In this document: positions 1 through 5,849 of the stretch, in pieces
Layout: each line of letters starts with the position of its first letter
How positions within the stretch are numbered: position 1 is the first letter of the stretch
NCBI GenBank assembly: GCA_002385675.1
Contig: DGDY01000122.1
Span: forward strand, 1-10,935
Direction: 5' to 3'
Origin: Anaerolineales bacterium UBA3940
GTDB taxonomy: Bacteria > Chloroflexota > Anaerolineae > Aggregatilineales > UBA3940
DNA length: 10,935 nt
The notes under the pieces: generated by a model
Database searches by the model: none
What the model saw: the letters and a program-made list of their open reading frames with translations, nothing else
Told to the model about the DNA's origin: nothing
Program-made: the position numbers and the translations under genes

Positions 1-1
1 G

Positions 2-331
2 TGCGGGCTGGTGCTCTACGAGGGCCGTATGGTCTTTGAACTGCGCCCCCCGGTCGAGGTCAACAAAGGCACGGCAGTACAGGCGATAGTGCGGAACCAC
101 AAACTCGACGCGGCGCTCTTTCTCGGTGACGACACGACCGACGTAGACGCCTTCGTCGCGCTGCGCCGGCTGCGCGAACAGAACCTCTGCCGCGCCTACG
201 GCGTCGGCGTCCTGTCCGTCGCGACGCCTGAGCCGGTTCTCGACAACTCGGATTTTGTGGTTGACGGGGTAGTCGGAGTGGAGACGTTGTTCGGCTGGCT
301 GCTCAATGCCCGCAAGGCGTCTTCCACCTGA
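2..331 (+). CDS. otsB: Trehalose-6-phosphate phosphatase, C-terminal part (cut by window start)
   Basis: The reading frame is open from the first bases of the window, so the start and the N-terminal catalytic DxD motif lie outside it. The visible 109 residues are the end of a HAD-superfamily trehalose phosphatase, which removes phosphate from trehalose 6-phosphate in the cytoplasm. The stretch GRMVFELRPPVEVNKGTAV matches the family's conserved ELRP...KG segment (substrate loop and HAD lysine). GDDTTDVDAF is the Mg-binding GDDxTD motif, with D where many homologues have E. The stop codon at 329-331 lies inside the 3' end of the convergent GT20 synthase gene, a 136-bp overlap. The C-terminal residues in the overlap look like a normal family ending, so I take this frame as the conserved one there. 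The neighbour supplies the substrate, which supports the assignment. Confidence 0.88.
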   Translation, partial: CGLVLYEGRMVFELRPPVEVNKGTAVQAIVRNHKLDAALFLGDDTTDVDAFVALRRLREQNLCRAYGVGVLSVATPEPVLDNSDFVVDGVVGVETLFGWLLNARKASST

Positions 332-1767
332 GCGTAGAACCACTCGCGCACCCCGGCATTCCGCACCCGCTCGCGCAAAATATCCGCGCGCTGCCGCCGC
401 TCCTCCAGCGGCATGGTGAGCGCCCGGTGCATGGCCTCCATCGTGCTGTAGACATCGAACGGTGAGACGACAAGCGCCTGCTCGCCCAGCTCGTAGAACG
501 CGCCCGCGTACTCCGAGAGCAGCAGCACGCCGTTGCGCTGGTTGACGAGCACGCCCTCCTTCGCGACGAGGTTCATGCCATCGGCGATGGGGTTGACAAG
601 CAGCACATCGTACAACTGCATCGCGGCGATGGCGCGGTGGTAGTTGTCGCCCACGACGATGCGCACCGGCTCCCACAGTTCGTCGCTGTACTTCGCGTTG
701 ATCATGCCCGCCTCGGCCATGATGTCGCGTAGATAGTTCTGGTACTCGTCCACCTCCATGCGCGACGGAACGAGCAGCGCAAGCATCTGCACGCGCCCCC
801 GGTGCTCGGGGTAAGTCTCCAGCAGCAGGCGGTAGGCTTCCAGCCCGCGCAGGATGTTCTTGCTCGGCTCGATGCGGTCCACACGCAGGATCAGGCTGCG
901 GTCGCCGATGATGCCGAGGATTTGATGGGTGAGCAGCCGGGTTTCCGGCTCGTCTACCATCTCCTCGATCTTCTCCACATCAACTGAGATGGGGTAGGCT
1001 GTCGCCTGCACGACCCGCTCGCCGATGTGGATGCGGTCACGCGTGCCGTGCGAGTGCGCGCCCGGCACGTAGAAGCGGCACGTCTGGACGAAGTTGAAGG
1101 CGTCCCGGCGCGTCTGGAAGCCAACGCGATCGGACTCCAGCAGGCTTGTGAGCAGGCTGAGGCGCATTGGCTCCGGCAGGAAGCGCCACGCATCCGGCCC
1201 CGGCCAGGGGATGTGAACAAACGGCTGGATCTGCGCCCGCGAGCCGAGCCGCTCCCGCAGGAAGCGCGGCACGAGGTACAGATGGTAATCCTGCGGCAGG
1301 ATGATGACGGGCCGGTCTGTGTCCTTCACGCTGTCTACGATGGCGTCGGCGAACAGCCGGTTTATCGCCACGTAGCCCTCTGTCCAGGCGTCCCAGGTTT
1401 CCTTGGTGATGGTCGGAGAGCGCGGCGAGTCCCAGAGCTGGTGCTGGATGAACCACAGCAGCGGGTTGGCGATCTGCTGGTAGAACATCTCATACCGGTC
1501 CGGGTCAGGCGTGACAAGGCGCAGGTAGACGCCCTCGACCTCGACCACCTCGTCCCGGTGCTCCTCGGCCCACTGGCGGTCGCCGTCGTCCATCGCCGAG
1601 GCGACCCACAGCACTTCGTGCTGCTCCGCCAGCGCGCCCAGCGCTGTGACCAGCCCGCCTGAGCCCCGCTTGACCGAGATCGACCCGTCCGGCCTCTGCT
1701 CGAACTTGAACGGGCCCCGGTTCGAGGCAATGACGACTAGAGGAGATCTCTCACCCTGATCACGCAT
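196..1767 (-). CDS. otsA: Trehalose-6-phosphate synthase-type GT20 glycosyltransferase
   Basis: This 523-residue protein belongs to the GT20 retaining glycosyltransferases, which join UDP/ADP-glucose and glucose 6-phosphate into trehalose 6-phosphate. Motifs in order: SNRGP (15-19) with the acceptor-binding arginine, a GGL loop (37-39), QDYHL (159-163), FVHIPWP (183-189), DRIEPSKN (297-304) holding the donor-binding Arg298 and Lys303, and DGMNLVAKE (396-404). The DRxxPSKN form instead of the E. coli-like RLDYxKG form marks the divergent clade common in Actinobacteria, so the acceptor is less certain than the fold. Start: a frame open to GTG 1791 exists, but ATG 1767 is preceded by AGGAG with an 8-nt spacer and gives a normal N-terminus. 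The core fold ends near residue 488. Residues 489-523 are a Ser/Thr/Pro-rich tail encoded antisense to otsB and probably a 3' read-through extension. The convergent otsB supports a trehalose role. Confidence 0.85.
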   Translation of the reverse strand: MRDQGERSPLVVIASNRGPFKFEQRPDGSISVKRGSGGLVTALGALAEQHEVLWVASAMDDGDRQWAEEHRDEVVEVEGVYLRLVTPDPDRYEMFYQQIANPLLWFIQHQLWDSPRSPTITKETWDAWTEGYVAINRLFADAIVDSVKDTDRPVIILPQDYHLYLVPRFLRERLGSRAQIQPFVHIPWPGPDAWRFLPEPMRLSLLTSLLESDRVGFQTRRDAFNFVQTCRFYVPGAHSHGTRDRIHIGERVVQATAYPISVDVEKIEEMVDEPETRLLTHQILGIIGDRSLILRVDRIEPSKNILRGLEAYRLLLETYPEHRGRVQMLALLVPSRMEVDEYQNYLRDIMAEAGMINAKYSDELWEPVRIVVGDNYHRAIAAMQLYDVLLVNPIADGMNLVAKEGVLVNQRNGVLLLSEYAGAFYELGEQALVVSPFDVYSTMEAMHRALTMPLEERRQRADILRERVRNAGVREWFYAQVEDALRALSSQPNNVSTPTTPSTTKSELSRTGSGVATDRTPTP

Positions 1768-1802
1768 ACCGTTAACTCCTGTTCCAATCACCCATACTTT
1801 TT

Positions 1803-1811
1803 ATTGTACCA
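1803..1811 (-). promoter_or_regulatory. Extended -10 promoter candidate for the GT20 synthase gene
   Basis: On the minus strand TGGTACAAT reads as an extended -10 element (TGn plus TACAAT), about 36 bp upstream of the ATG at 1767. This would give a leader of roughly 30 nt that includes the AGGAG ribosome-binding site. No good -35 box lies 16-18 bp upstream, which is compatible with an extended -10 promoter. The same GCTGGTACA core occurs upstream of rpsU. Confidence 0.45.
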
Positions 1812-1851
1812 GCCCGGTCAGAGCGGTTCCCGCGCGCACGTTGCGAGGCCC

Positions 1852-1879
1852 GGCTGCCGCCGGTGATGGGGCAGCAGCC
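1852..1879 (-). other. Intergenic hairpin between the baeRF-like gene and otsA
   Basis: A 10-bp stem (GGCTGCCGCC at 1852-1861 with GGCAGCAGCC at 1870-1879, one G-T wobble when read as RNA) closes an 8-nt loop. It lies about 40 bp beyond the stop of the baeRF-like gene and upstream of the otsA promoter candidate. No T-tract follows on the minus strand, so it is not a canonical intrinsic terminator. It may protect a 3' end or pause polymerase. Confidence 0.35.
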
Positions 1880-1920
1880 AGGCGTCCGGGTGGGTTCGGT
1901 TAAGGCTTCGGGGGATGCGG

Positions 1921-3075
1921 TTAATATCGCAAGACGGCGGCCAGTGGCGCGTCACCGGGCATCTCGCTCGCGTCGAGCGCGTAGACGGTGCCGCCGTTTG
2001 CCAGCGTGCAGACCGCCGCATAGTCCAGCAGTTCGCGGTCGCCCGGCATCATCGTGTCATGCAGTTCCAGCGCGCCGGTGCTCCCGTCGAACTGGCCCCA
2101 CAACTGGCCGTCAAGCTGGACGAACAGCGTATCAACCCGGCCATAGAAGCTGGCCGGGATAATCGTCTCCAGTTGTGTGGAAGCGCCGTTCTTCGGCGCA
2201 AGCTGGTGGTAGGCGTCAAGCGCCTGCTGGCGCTCCTGCGTGAAGATAGGCTCGACGAGCGGCCAGGCCAGCGCGTGCAGGTCCGCCTGGCTCCACTCCT
2301 CCGGGTTGCCGCGAATACCGTCACTCACGAGGTGCGAGTAGGTATTCACCTCTTTGTACAGCGGGTGTAGGTACTCGACCCCGGCGAGCACGAGCGGCGC
2401 GCGCGAGTTGCCAAGGAAGTCGCACACGCCCCGGTTCACCACGCGGAAGTAGCGGCGGATCTGCTCCTTTTCCAGCTCGCCCTTGCCAACGCCATGGCTC
2501 CGCAGCAGGCCCGGCCCCGCGCCCCCGGCCCGCACCGCGGTGTGATGCAGGTGGCGCTCGGTGTCGTCAAGGTCGAGCGCGTCCTCCAGGCTCTGCGGGA
2601 TGTTCTTCAGCTCCAGCTCATCCATCGTGTAGCGCGCCCCCTGCAGCAGCCGCACTTTGTTCTGGCTGAGCGCCAGCACGTAGAAGCGGCCATCGCCGCT
2701 GAGGATGGGCAGGAGCGGCTTGACGTACAGCCGGTCGGAGAGCACCACCGTCTCCTCGAAGCGGAGCGACAGCCGGTACTCGGTCATGTCGCCTTCGTCG
2801 GTCAGGAACAGCGCCAGCCCGTCGCTCTGGTGCCGCCAGAACTCGGCATCGTTGACGAGCGGCATGACCGGCCTGAGCAGCGCCTCGATCTCCGGCGGCG
2901 CCTTGCCATACTCCGACGCCAACCGGGCTTCCGCCTGGGCGAGCAGGTTCTTGAAGCGGGTCGGGTTCTGCTGCGTCTGCGGGACCACCCGCTCCGTCGG
3001 CATGTATAACGAGAGGCAGCAGGCGCCCCGCACCTGGACAAGCCTCTCGAAGTCTTCCTGGGTGAAGTTGTCCAC
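1921..3075 (-). CDS. baeRF family protein (bacterial eRF1/Pelota-like), probably family 3
   Basis: This 384-residue soluble protein matches a pattern I recognise as the bacterial archaeo-eukaryotic release factor-like group: SLYMPTERV followed by QQNPTRFKNLL near residues 22-45, FLTDEG, then DGRFYVLALSQNKVRLLQG, GVGKGE, APLVLAGVEYLHPLYKE, and a C-terminal half ending in NGGTVYAL...AAVLRY. Family members combine an eRF1/Pelota-like central fold with an L7Ae-like C-terminal part. They are proposed to act on ribosomes, but no activity is proven for this branch. The start is GTG 3075, preceded on the minus strand by AAGGAGG with a 4-nt spacer. There is no signal peptide or membrane segment. It lies 67 bp downstream of rpsU, so co-transcription with a ribosomal gene is possible and would fit a ribosome-linked role. 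I see no GGQ-like peptidyl-release motif. Assignment to family 3 rather than a sibling is from memory. Confidence 0.7.
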   Translation of the reverse strand: MDNFTQEDFERLVQVRGACCLSLYMPTERVVPQTQQNPTRFKNLLAQAEARLASEYGKAPPEIEALLRPVMPLVNDAEFWRHQSDGLALFLTDEGDMTEYRLSLRFEETVVLSDRLYVKPLLPILSGDGRFYVLALSQNKVRLLQGARYTMDELELKNIPQSLEDALDLDDTERHLHHTAVRAGGAGPGLLRSHGVGKGELEKEQIRRYFRVVNRGVCDFLGNSRAPLVLAGVEYLHPLYKEVNTYSHLVSDGIRGNPEEWSQADLHALAWPLVEPIFTQERQQALDAYHQLAPKNGASTQLETIIPASFYGRVDTLFVQLDGQLWGQFDGSTGALELHDTMMPGDRELLDYAAVCTLANGGTVYALDASEMPGDAPLAAVLRY

Positions 3076-3142
3076 GATGCCTCCTTATCAAAACTCCATC
3101 AGCGAACGTGAAGCGGCCTGGAGTGTGAGAAGGGGAGGCAGA

Positions 3143-3337
3143 TTAGGGGTTGCGGGACTGGCGGCGCCGGGCGCGCCGGATGGCCTTTTTCTTCTCAATG
3201 CGGCGCTGCTCGCTGGGGCTAAGATACCAGCGCTTGCGGCGCGCATCGGTGAGGATACGGCTTTTGGCTACCTTCTTACGGAAACGCTTGAGAAGTTGTT
3301 CTTCCGTCTCGCCCTGTCGTCGCTCAACATGTACCAT
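3143..3337 (-). CDS. rpsU: 30S ribosomal protein S21
   Basis: This 64-residue, very basic protein has the S21 pattern: an N-terminal VHVERRQGETEEQLLKRFR segment, a central KKVAKSRILTDARRK and a C-terminal Arg/Lys-rich helix ending RRARRRQSRNP. S21 binds the 30S platform next to the anti-Shine-Dalgarno end of 16S rRNA and helps initiation. The frame is open further upstream to 3436, but that extension would overlap carD and lacks S21 character. ATG 3337 fits the family N-terminus and has a purine-rich GAGAGG upstream. An extended -10 candidate lies about 40 bp before the start, so the gene probably has its own promoter in the 76-bp gap after carD. Bacteria with S21 exclude most Actinobacteria and help the tentative placement in Chloroflexota. 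Confidence 0.93.
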   Translation of the reverse strand: MVHVERRQGETEEQLLKRFRKKVAKSRILTDARRKRWYLSPSEQRRIEKKKAIRRARRRQSRNP

Positions 3338-3373
3338 GTCTCTACCTCTCTTATGACTACTGTACCTGGCTTC

Positions 3374-3382
3374 AGTGTACCA
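3374..3382 (-). promoter_or_regulatory. Extended -10 promoter candidate for rpsU
   Basis: On the minus strand TGGTACACT is an extended -10 element, with GGTTGC at a 17-bp distance as a weak -35. A second GGTACAGT copy sits 15 bp further downstream and is an alternative -10 (TACAGT at 3364-3359) that would leave only about 15 nt of leader. The core GCTGGTACA is identical to that at the otsA promoter candidate. Confidence 0.4.
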
Positions 3383-3413
3383 GCTTGCCTGCCGGCGCAA
3401 CCAGTCGGGCCAA

Positions 3414-3926
3414 TCAGGCCTGCTGATCGCCGGCAAAGGAGTGCGTCTCCAGCGCGCCGAGCAGCACCGCCGTCAGCCGGTCCGCCGCCTGCTCCAGGTC
3501 GAGCGGGCCCTGCTCGGCGGCAAGCTCGGCGGCGAGCATGGCACTGGCCCGCGCCTTGAGCCGCGCATCACCGCTGGAGAGCTTCTTCATCTCGCCATAC
3601 CAGAACAGGTCGCGCAGCGCCTCGGCGATCTTCACCGGGTCGCCGCTCTCGATCTTCTGCGCCATGTGGGTCTGCCGCAGCCGGTAGTTCTCGTTGAGGA
3701 CCGTCGGCGCGGTCGCTAGCACGTCCAGAATGAGGTCCGCGTCGGCAACAGGCCGCAGCCCGGCCTCCTCTGCGTAATCCACCGGGACCATGAGCAGGCC
3801 GGAGCCGTCGCTCAGTTTGATGTAGTAGTAGTGCTGGGGTGTGCCGCTTACCGCCATCGACCGGATATCGACAATCCGGCCCACGCCATGAGTGGGATGG
3901 ACAATCGCGCTGCCTTTTCCGAACAT
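3414..3926 (-). CDS. carD: CarD family transcriptional regulator
   Basis: This 170-residue protein has the CarD/CdnL layout. The N-terminal RNA polymerase-interacting Tudor-like domain covers about residues 1-60 and begins FGKGSAIVHPTHGVGRI, with YYYIKLSDGSGLLMVPVD. A C-terminal helical domain follows, with the signature RDLFWYGEMKKLSSGDARLKARASAMLAAELA-type pattern near residues 105-137. Its tryptophan (109) is the likely equivalent of the DNA-wedging residue at the upstream edge of the bubble. CarD proteins bind the RNA polymerase beta subunit and stabilise open promoter complexes, often at rRNA and ribosomal promoters. ATG 3926 has AAAGGA with a 7-nt spacer. A terminator-like hairpin just upstream separates it from rpsA. 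The location between rpsA and rpsU fits a growth-control role. The similarly named myxobacterial light-response CarD is only a family relative, and nothing here ties this gene to the carotenoid operon. Confidence 0.92.
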   Translation of the reverse strand: MFGKGSAIVHPTHGVGRIVDIRSMAVSGTPQHYYYIKLSDGSGLLMVPVDYAEEAGLRPVADADLILDVLATAPTVLNENYRLRQTHMAQKIESGDPVKIAEALRDLFWYGEMKKLSSGDARLKARASAMLAAELAAEQGPLDLEQAADRLTAVLLGALETHSFAGDQQA

Positions 3927-3966
3927 GCGCCGTCCTTTCGCTAGATATGCGGCTAACTAGGGAAAA

Positions 3967-4006
3967 TGGAAAACCGGGGCCGCCCGCGAGCGACTCCGGT
4001 TTTCCA
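3967..4006 (-). terminator. Intrinsic terminator-like hairpin after rpsA
   Basis: An 11-bp perfect stem (arms 3967-3977 and 3996-4006, core GGAAAACCGG/CCGGTTTTCC) lies 17 bp downstream of the rpsA stop codon. On the minus strand the descending arm ends in GGTTTTCC and runs into ATTTTCCC, an interrupted T-tract. Position and shape suit rpsA termination. The imperfect T-tract leaves partial read-through into carD possible. Confidence 0.6.
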
Positions 4007-4023
4007 GTGTTGGGCCAGACCAA

Positions 4024-5238
4024 TCAGGCGATTTCCGCCGAGCCTGTCAGCGACTGCTGACCCTGCTCGCGCTGCTCACGCTGCTTCTGCATCTGCTCGT
4101 GCATCCACCGCTCCTGCTCCTCAGCGGTCACTGCGTCGAGGCTCAGGGCGATGCGCTTCTGCTCCCGGTCGATGTCGATGATGCGCACGAGAAGCTCCTC
4201 GCCCTCGTGGATCAACTCGGTCGGGGTCCCCGCGCCGTACGAGGTCATCTCGCTGACGTGGATCAGCCCCTCCAGGTGGTGGGGCAGGGCGACGAACACG
4301 CCGAAGTCCGCGACGTTGGTCACCTCACCCGTCACCAGGTCGCCAACCGAGAACGTCTCGTCGATGTGGTCCCAGGGGTCGGGCATGAGCGCGGCGCGGT
4401 TCAGGCTGATGCGCTGGTTCTTCGTGTCCACCTCGTCGATGCGCACCTCTACCTCGTCGCCGATCTCCAGCACGTCGCTGGGGTGGTTCACGTAGCGGCG
4501 GTCGAGGTTCGAGATGTGGATCAGACCGTCAATCCCGCCGATGTCGACGAACGCGCCGAAGTCCACCAGGCCGACGACCGTGCCCTTAACGATGGAGCCG
4601 ACTTCCAGGTTCTCAAGCATCTGCTGCTTGACTGTCTGCTGCGCCTCGCGCTCGCTCAGGATCAGGCGATTGCGCTCGCGGTTCACCTCAACGACCTTGA
4701 CCTTGAGCTGCTGGCCCATCATGTCGTTCTTGGCGTCGCGAAGCTGGTCGCCGGTAGCCGAGCGCGGGATGTCGGCGACATGCGACTGCGGGATGAACCC
4801 GCGAATCCGCCCGAACGTCGCCAGCAGGCCGCCCTTGTTGTAGCCGACGACCTGTGCTTCCACGACCTCGCCGGTCTCCAGCAGGTGCTCGGCGCGCTCC
4901 CAGTCAGCCTGCTGCAGCGCCTTGTTGATCGAAACGATCAGGTTACCCTCGTTATCCATCGGGCGCAGGACATATACCAGTACTTTCTGCCCAACCTCGA
5001 GGCTCTCCACCATCTCGGCGGGCAGGCGGTCCAGGTCGGTGCGCGGGACGATGGCGTCGCGCTTTGTCCCGACGTCAACCAGGATCTCGTTCTCGTCTAT
5101 GCTTAGAATCTCGCCCTCGAGGATCTGGCCCCGTTGCGGACTCTCATAGTCGTATTGATCCAACAGTTCAGCGAAGCTCAGTTCTTCCTCGCCGGTTGGG
5201 TCCTGCATTCCAAACGACTCTACCCTATTATCAGCCAC
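4024..5238 (-). CDS. rpsA: 30S ribosomal protein S1 (four S1 domains)
   Basis: This 404-residue protein contains four OB-fold S1 RNA-binding domains at about residues 36-105, 122-197, 212-282 and 297-369. Domains 3 and 4 are the most canonical (VDFGAFVDIGGIDGLIHIS and ADFGVFVALPHHLEGLIHVS). Domains 1 and 2 are more divergent, as in the ribosome-docking half of S1. E. coli S1 has six domains, while four is usual in Gram-positive and related lineages. A Gln/Glu-rich C-terminal tail follows domain 4. S1 captures mRNA on the 30S subunit. The start is GTG 5238 with AAGGAGGT about 11 nt upstream, a full anti-SD match at the long end of spacing. An ATG at residue 11 is the alternative but has no ribosome-binding site. 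The leader carries an unusual inverted repeat, suggesting regulation at the mRNA level, which is common for ribosomal protein genes. Confidence 0.92.
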   Translation of the reverse strand: MADNRVESFGMQDPTGEEELSFAELLDQYDYESPQRGQILEGEILSIDENEILVDVGTKRDAIVPRTDLDRLPAEMVESLEVGQKVLVYVLRPMDNEGNLIVSINKALQQADWERAEHLLETGEVVEAQVVGYNKGGLLATFGRIRGFIPQSHVADIPRSATGDQLRDAKNDMMGQQLKVKVVEVNRERNRLILSEREAQQTVKQQMLENLEVGSIVKGTVVGLVDFGAFVDIGGIDGLIHISNLDRRYVNHPSDVLEIGDEVEVRIDEVDTKNQRISLNRAALMPDPWDHIDETFSVGDLVTGEVTNVADFGVFVALPHHLEGLIHVSEMTSYGAGTPTELIHEGEELLVRIIDIDREQKRIALSLDAVTAEEQERWMHEQMQKQREQREQGQQSLTGSAEIA

Positions 5239-5266
5239 TTTCGTGGGATACCTCCTTCATTGGTTT

Positions 5267-5332
5267 AAGCGGTAATTAAAACCGCTTTCTGTATCCAGGC
5301 CGTTCATTGCTGGGCACAGAAAGCGGTTTTAA
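5267..5332 (-). promoter_or_regulatory. rpsA leader with mutually exclusive hairpins (attenuator-like)
   Basis: Segments 5276-5292 and 5316-5332 are a perfect 17-bp inverted repeat (core AAAACCGCTTTCTGT) around a 23-nt loop. Between this and the rpsA ribosome-binding site, 5267-5273 (AAGCGGT) is a second copy of part of the right-hand arm and can pair with 5281-5287 in a 7-bp stem. In the rpsA transcript the middle segment can therefore pair either with the upstream 17-nt arm or with the downstream 7-nt segment about 10 nt before the Shine-Dalgarno sequence. The long hairpin ends in GGTTTTAATT, which is weakly terminator-like. The pairing is directly visible. The regulatory role is inferred. 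Confidence 0.5.
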
Positions 5333-5431
5333 GAGCTTGTCTCGGTGTGCTCACCACGCGATCACTTATCGCGGTGATGGGTGTGATGACTTGTGCTGGC
5401 TCTTTGCCAGTCGACTATCCCTCCGGCTTCA

Positions 5432-5459
5432 TAGATACACTGGAACCGGGAACGTTCAA
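5432..5459 (-). promoter_or_regulatory. Weak promoter candidate for rpsA
   Basis: On the minus strand TTGAAC (5459-5454) and TATCTA (5437-5432) are separated by 16 bp. Transcription would start near 5425, giving a leader of almost 190 nt that contains the whole inverted-repeat structure. The -10 match is poor, so this is only a candidate. Confidence 0.2.
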
Positions 5460-5780
5460 CTGCTGCGCGCCCGCAGGCTGGACTTACTTATACAATTGTG
5501 ACGAACTGAACCCGCGCTCGTCGAACCATCCGAGCCGCAGGCAGACAAAAGGCTCCATACAGGATTACCAATGTCGACTTGATTATAGAACACCGCCTGA
5601 AGCCCTGCAAAGAATCAGTGACATTTTTACAAGGTTTTTATGTTTTATAGCGTGCCGCCTGACTTCTCTGGATCGGCGCGCCTGCAGCCTCTATGATCGA
5701 TCACATAGCCTGCTTCCTTTCTCAACCCCTCTACCGCCCGGTCGCGCCTATCTCACCCACCCATCCAGTTGGCAGTGCCC

Positions 5781-5809
5781 TTGCATACATCATACGAAGT
5801 GTGTACAGT
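5781..5809 (+). promoter_or_regulatory. Promoter candidate for the carotenoid operon
   Basis: TTGCAT (5781-5786) and TACAGT (5804-5809) have an exact 17-bp spacer and point to a start near 5816, about 34 nt before the crtI ATG. The -10 box is part of the first TGTACA repeat, so a protein bound there would block polymerase. Confidence 0.45.
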
Positions 5810-5841
5810 CAGTGTACATACAGCGGACAAGCGGTTGTACA
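5802..5841 (+). promoter_or_regulatory. Candidate operator: TGTACA repeats in front of crtI
   Basis: Three exact TGTACA copies begin at 5802, 5813 and 5836. A degenerate copy CGGACA begins at 5824, so units start every 11, 11 and 12 bp, about one helical turn apart. The array overlaps the -10 candidate and reaches the AGG that is the only Shine-Dalgarno-like sequence before crtI. Tandem repeats of about 11 bp are the type of site contacted head-to-tail by the MerR-family vitamin B12 photoreceptors CarH/LitR, which repress carotenoid genes in the dark. The repeats are seen; the identity of the binding protein is inferred, and no such gene lies in the window. Confidence 0.5.
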
Positions 5842-5849
5842 GGTAGTTT

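Larger units (their letters stand above)
5333..5849. other. Divergent intergenic region, no convincing gene
   Basis: This 517-bp stretch is clearly less GC-rich than its neighbours, with an AT-rich patch near 5615-5650. One plus-strand frame stays open from GTG 5347 to 5865 (172 codons) and would run 16 bp into crtI. Its codons lack the strong G/C third-position bias of every neighbouring gene, the product is scattered with Cys, Ser and Arg, and I find no ribosome-binding site, so I treat it as noncoding. Small palindromes are present: CGCGAT-N5-ATCGCG at 5358-5374 and TGATCGATCA at 5694-5703. The region should hold the promoters of both rpsA and crtI. Confidence 0.55.

Noticed and set aside
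1768..1791. GTG start at 1791 for the GT20 synthase
   Set aside because: It has no Shine-Dalgarno sequence and the eight added residues include the AGGAG that serves the ATG at 1767.
3338..3436. N-terminal extension of rpsU overlapping carD
   Set aside because: The extra 33 residues have no S21 similarity and would cover the promoter region. The ATG at 3337 gives a standard 64-residue S21.
4099..5106. Plus-strand open frame of 335 codons opposite rpsA
   Set aside because: It mirrors the rpsA reading frame, its composition is that of reversed S1 codons, and there is no ribosome-binding site or family pattern.
5333..5849. Possible tRNA, CRISPR array or insertion-sequence remnant in the gap
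   Set aside because: I found no cloverleaf, no regularly spaced long repeats and no transposase fragment or terminal inverted repeats apart from the rpsA leader repeat.
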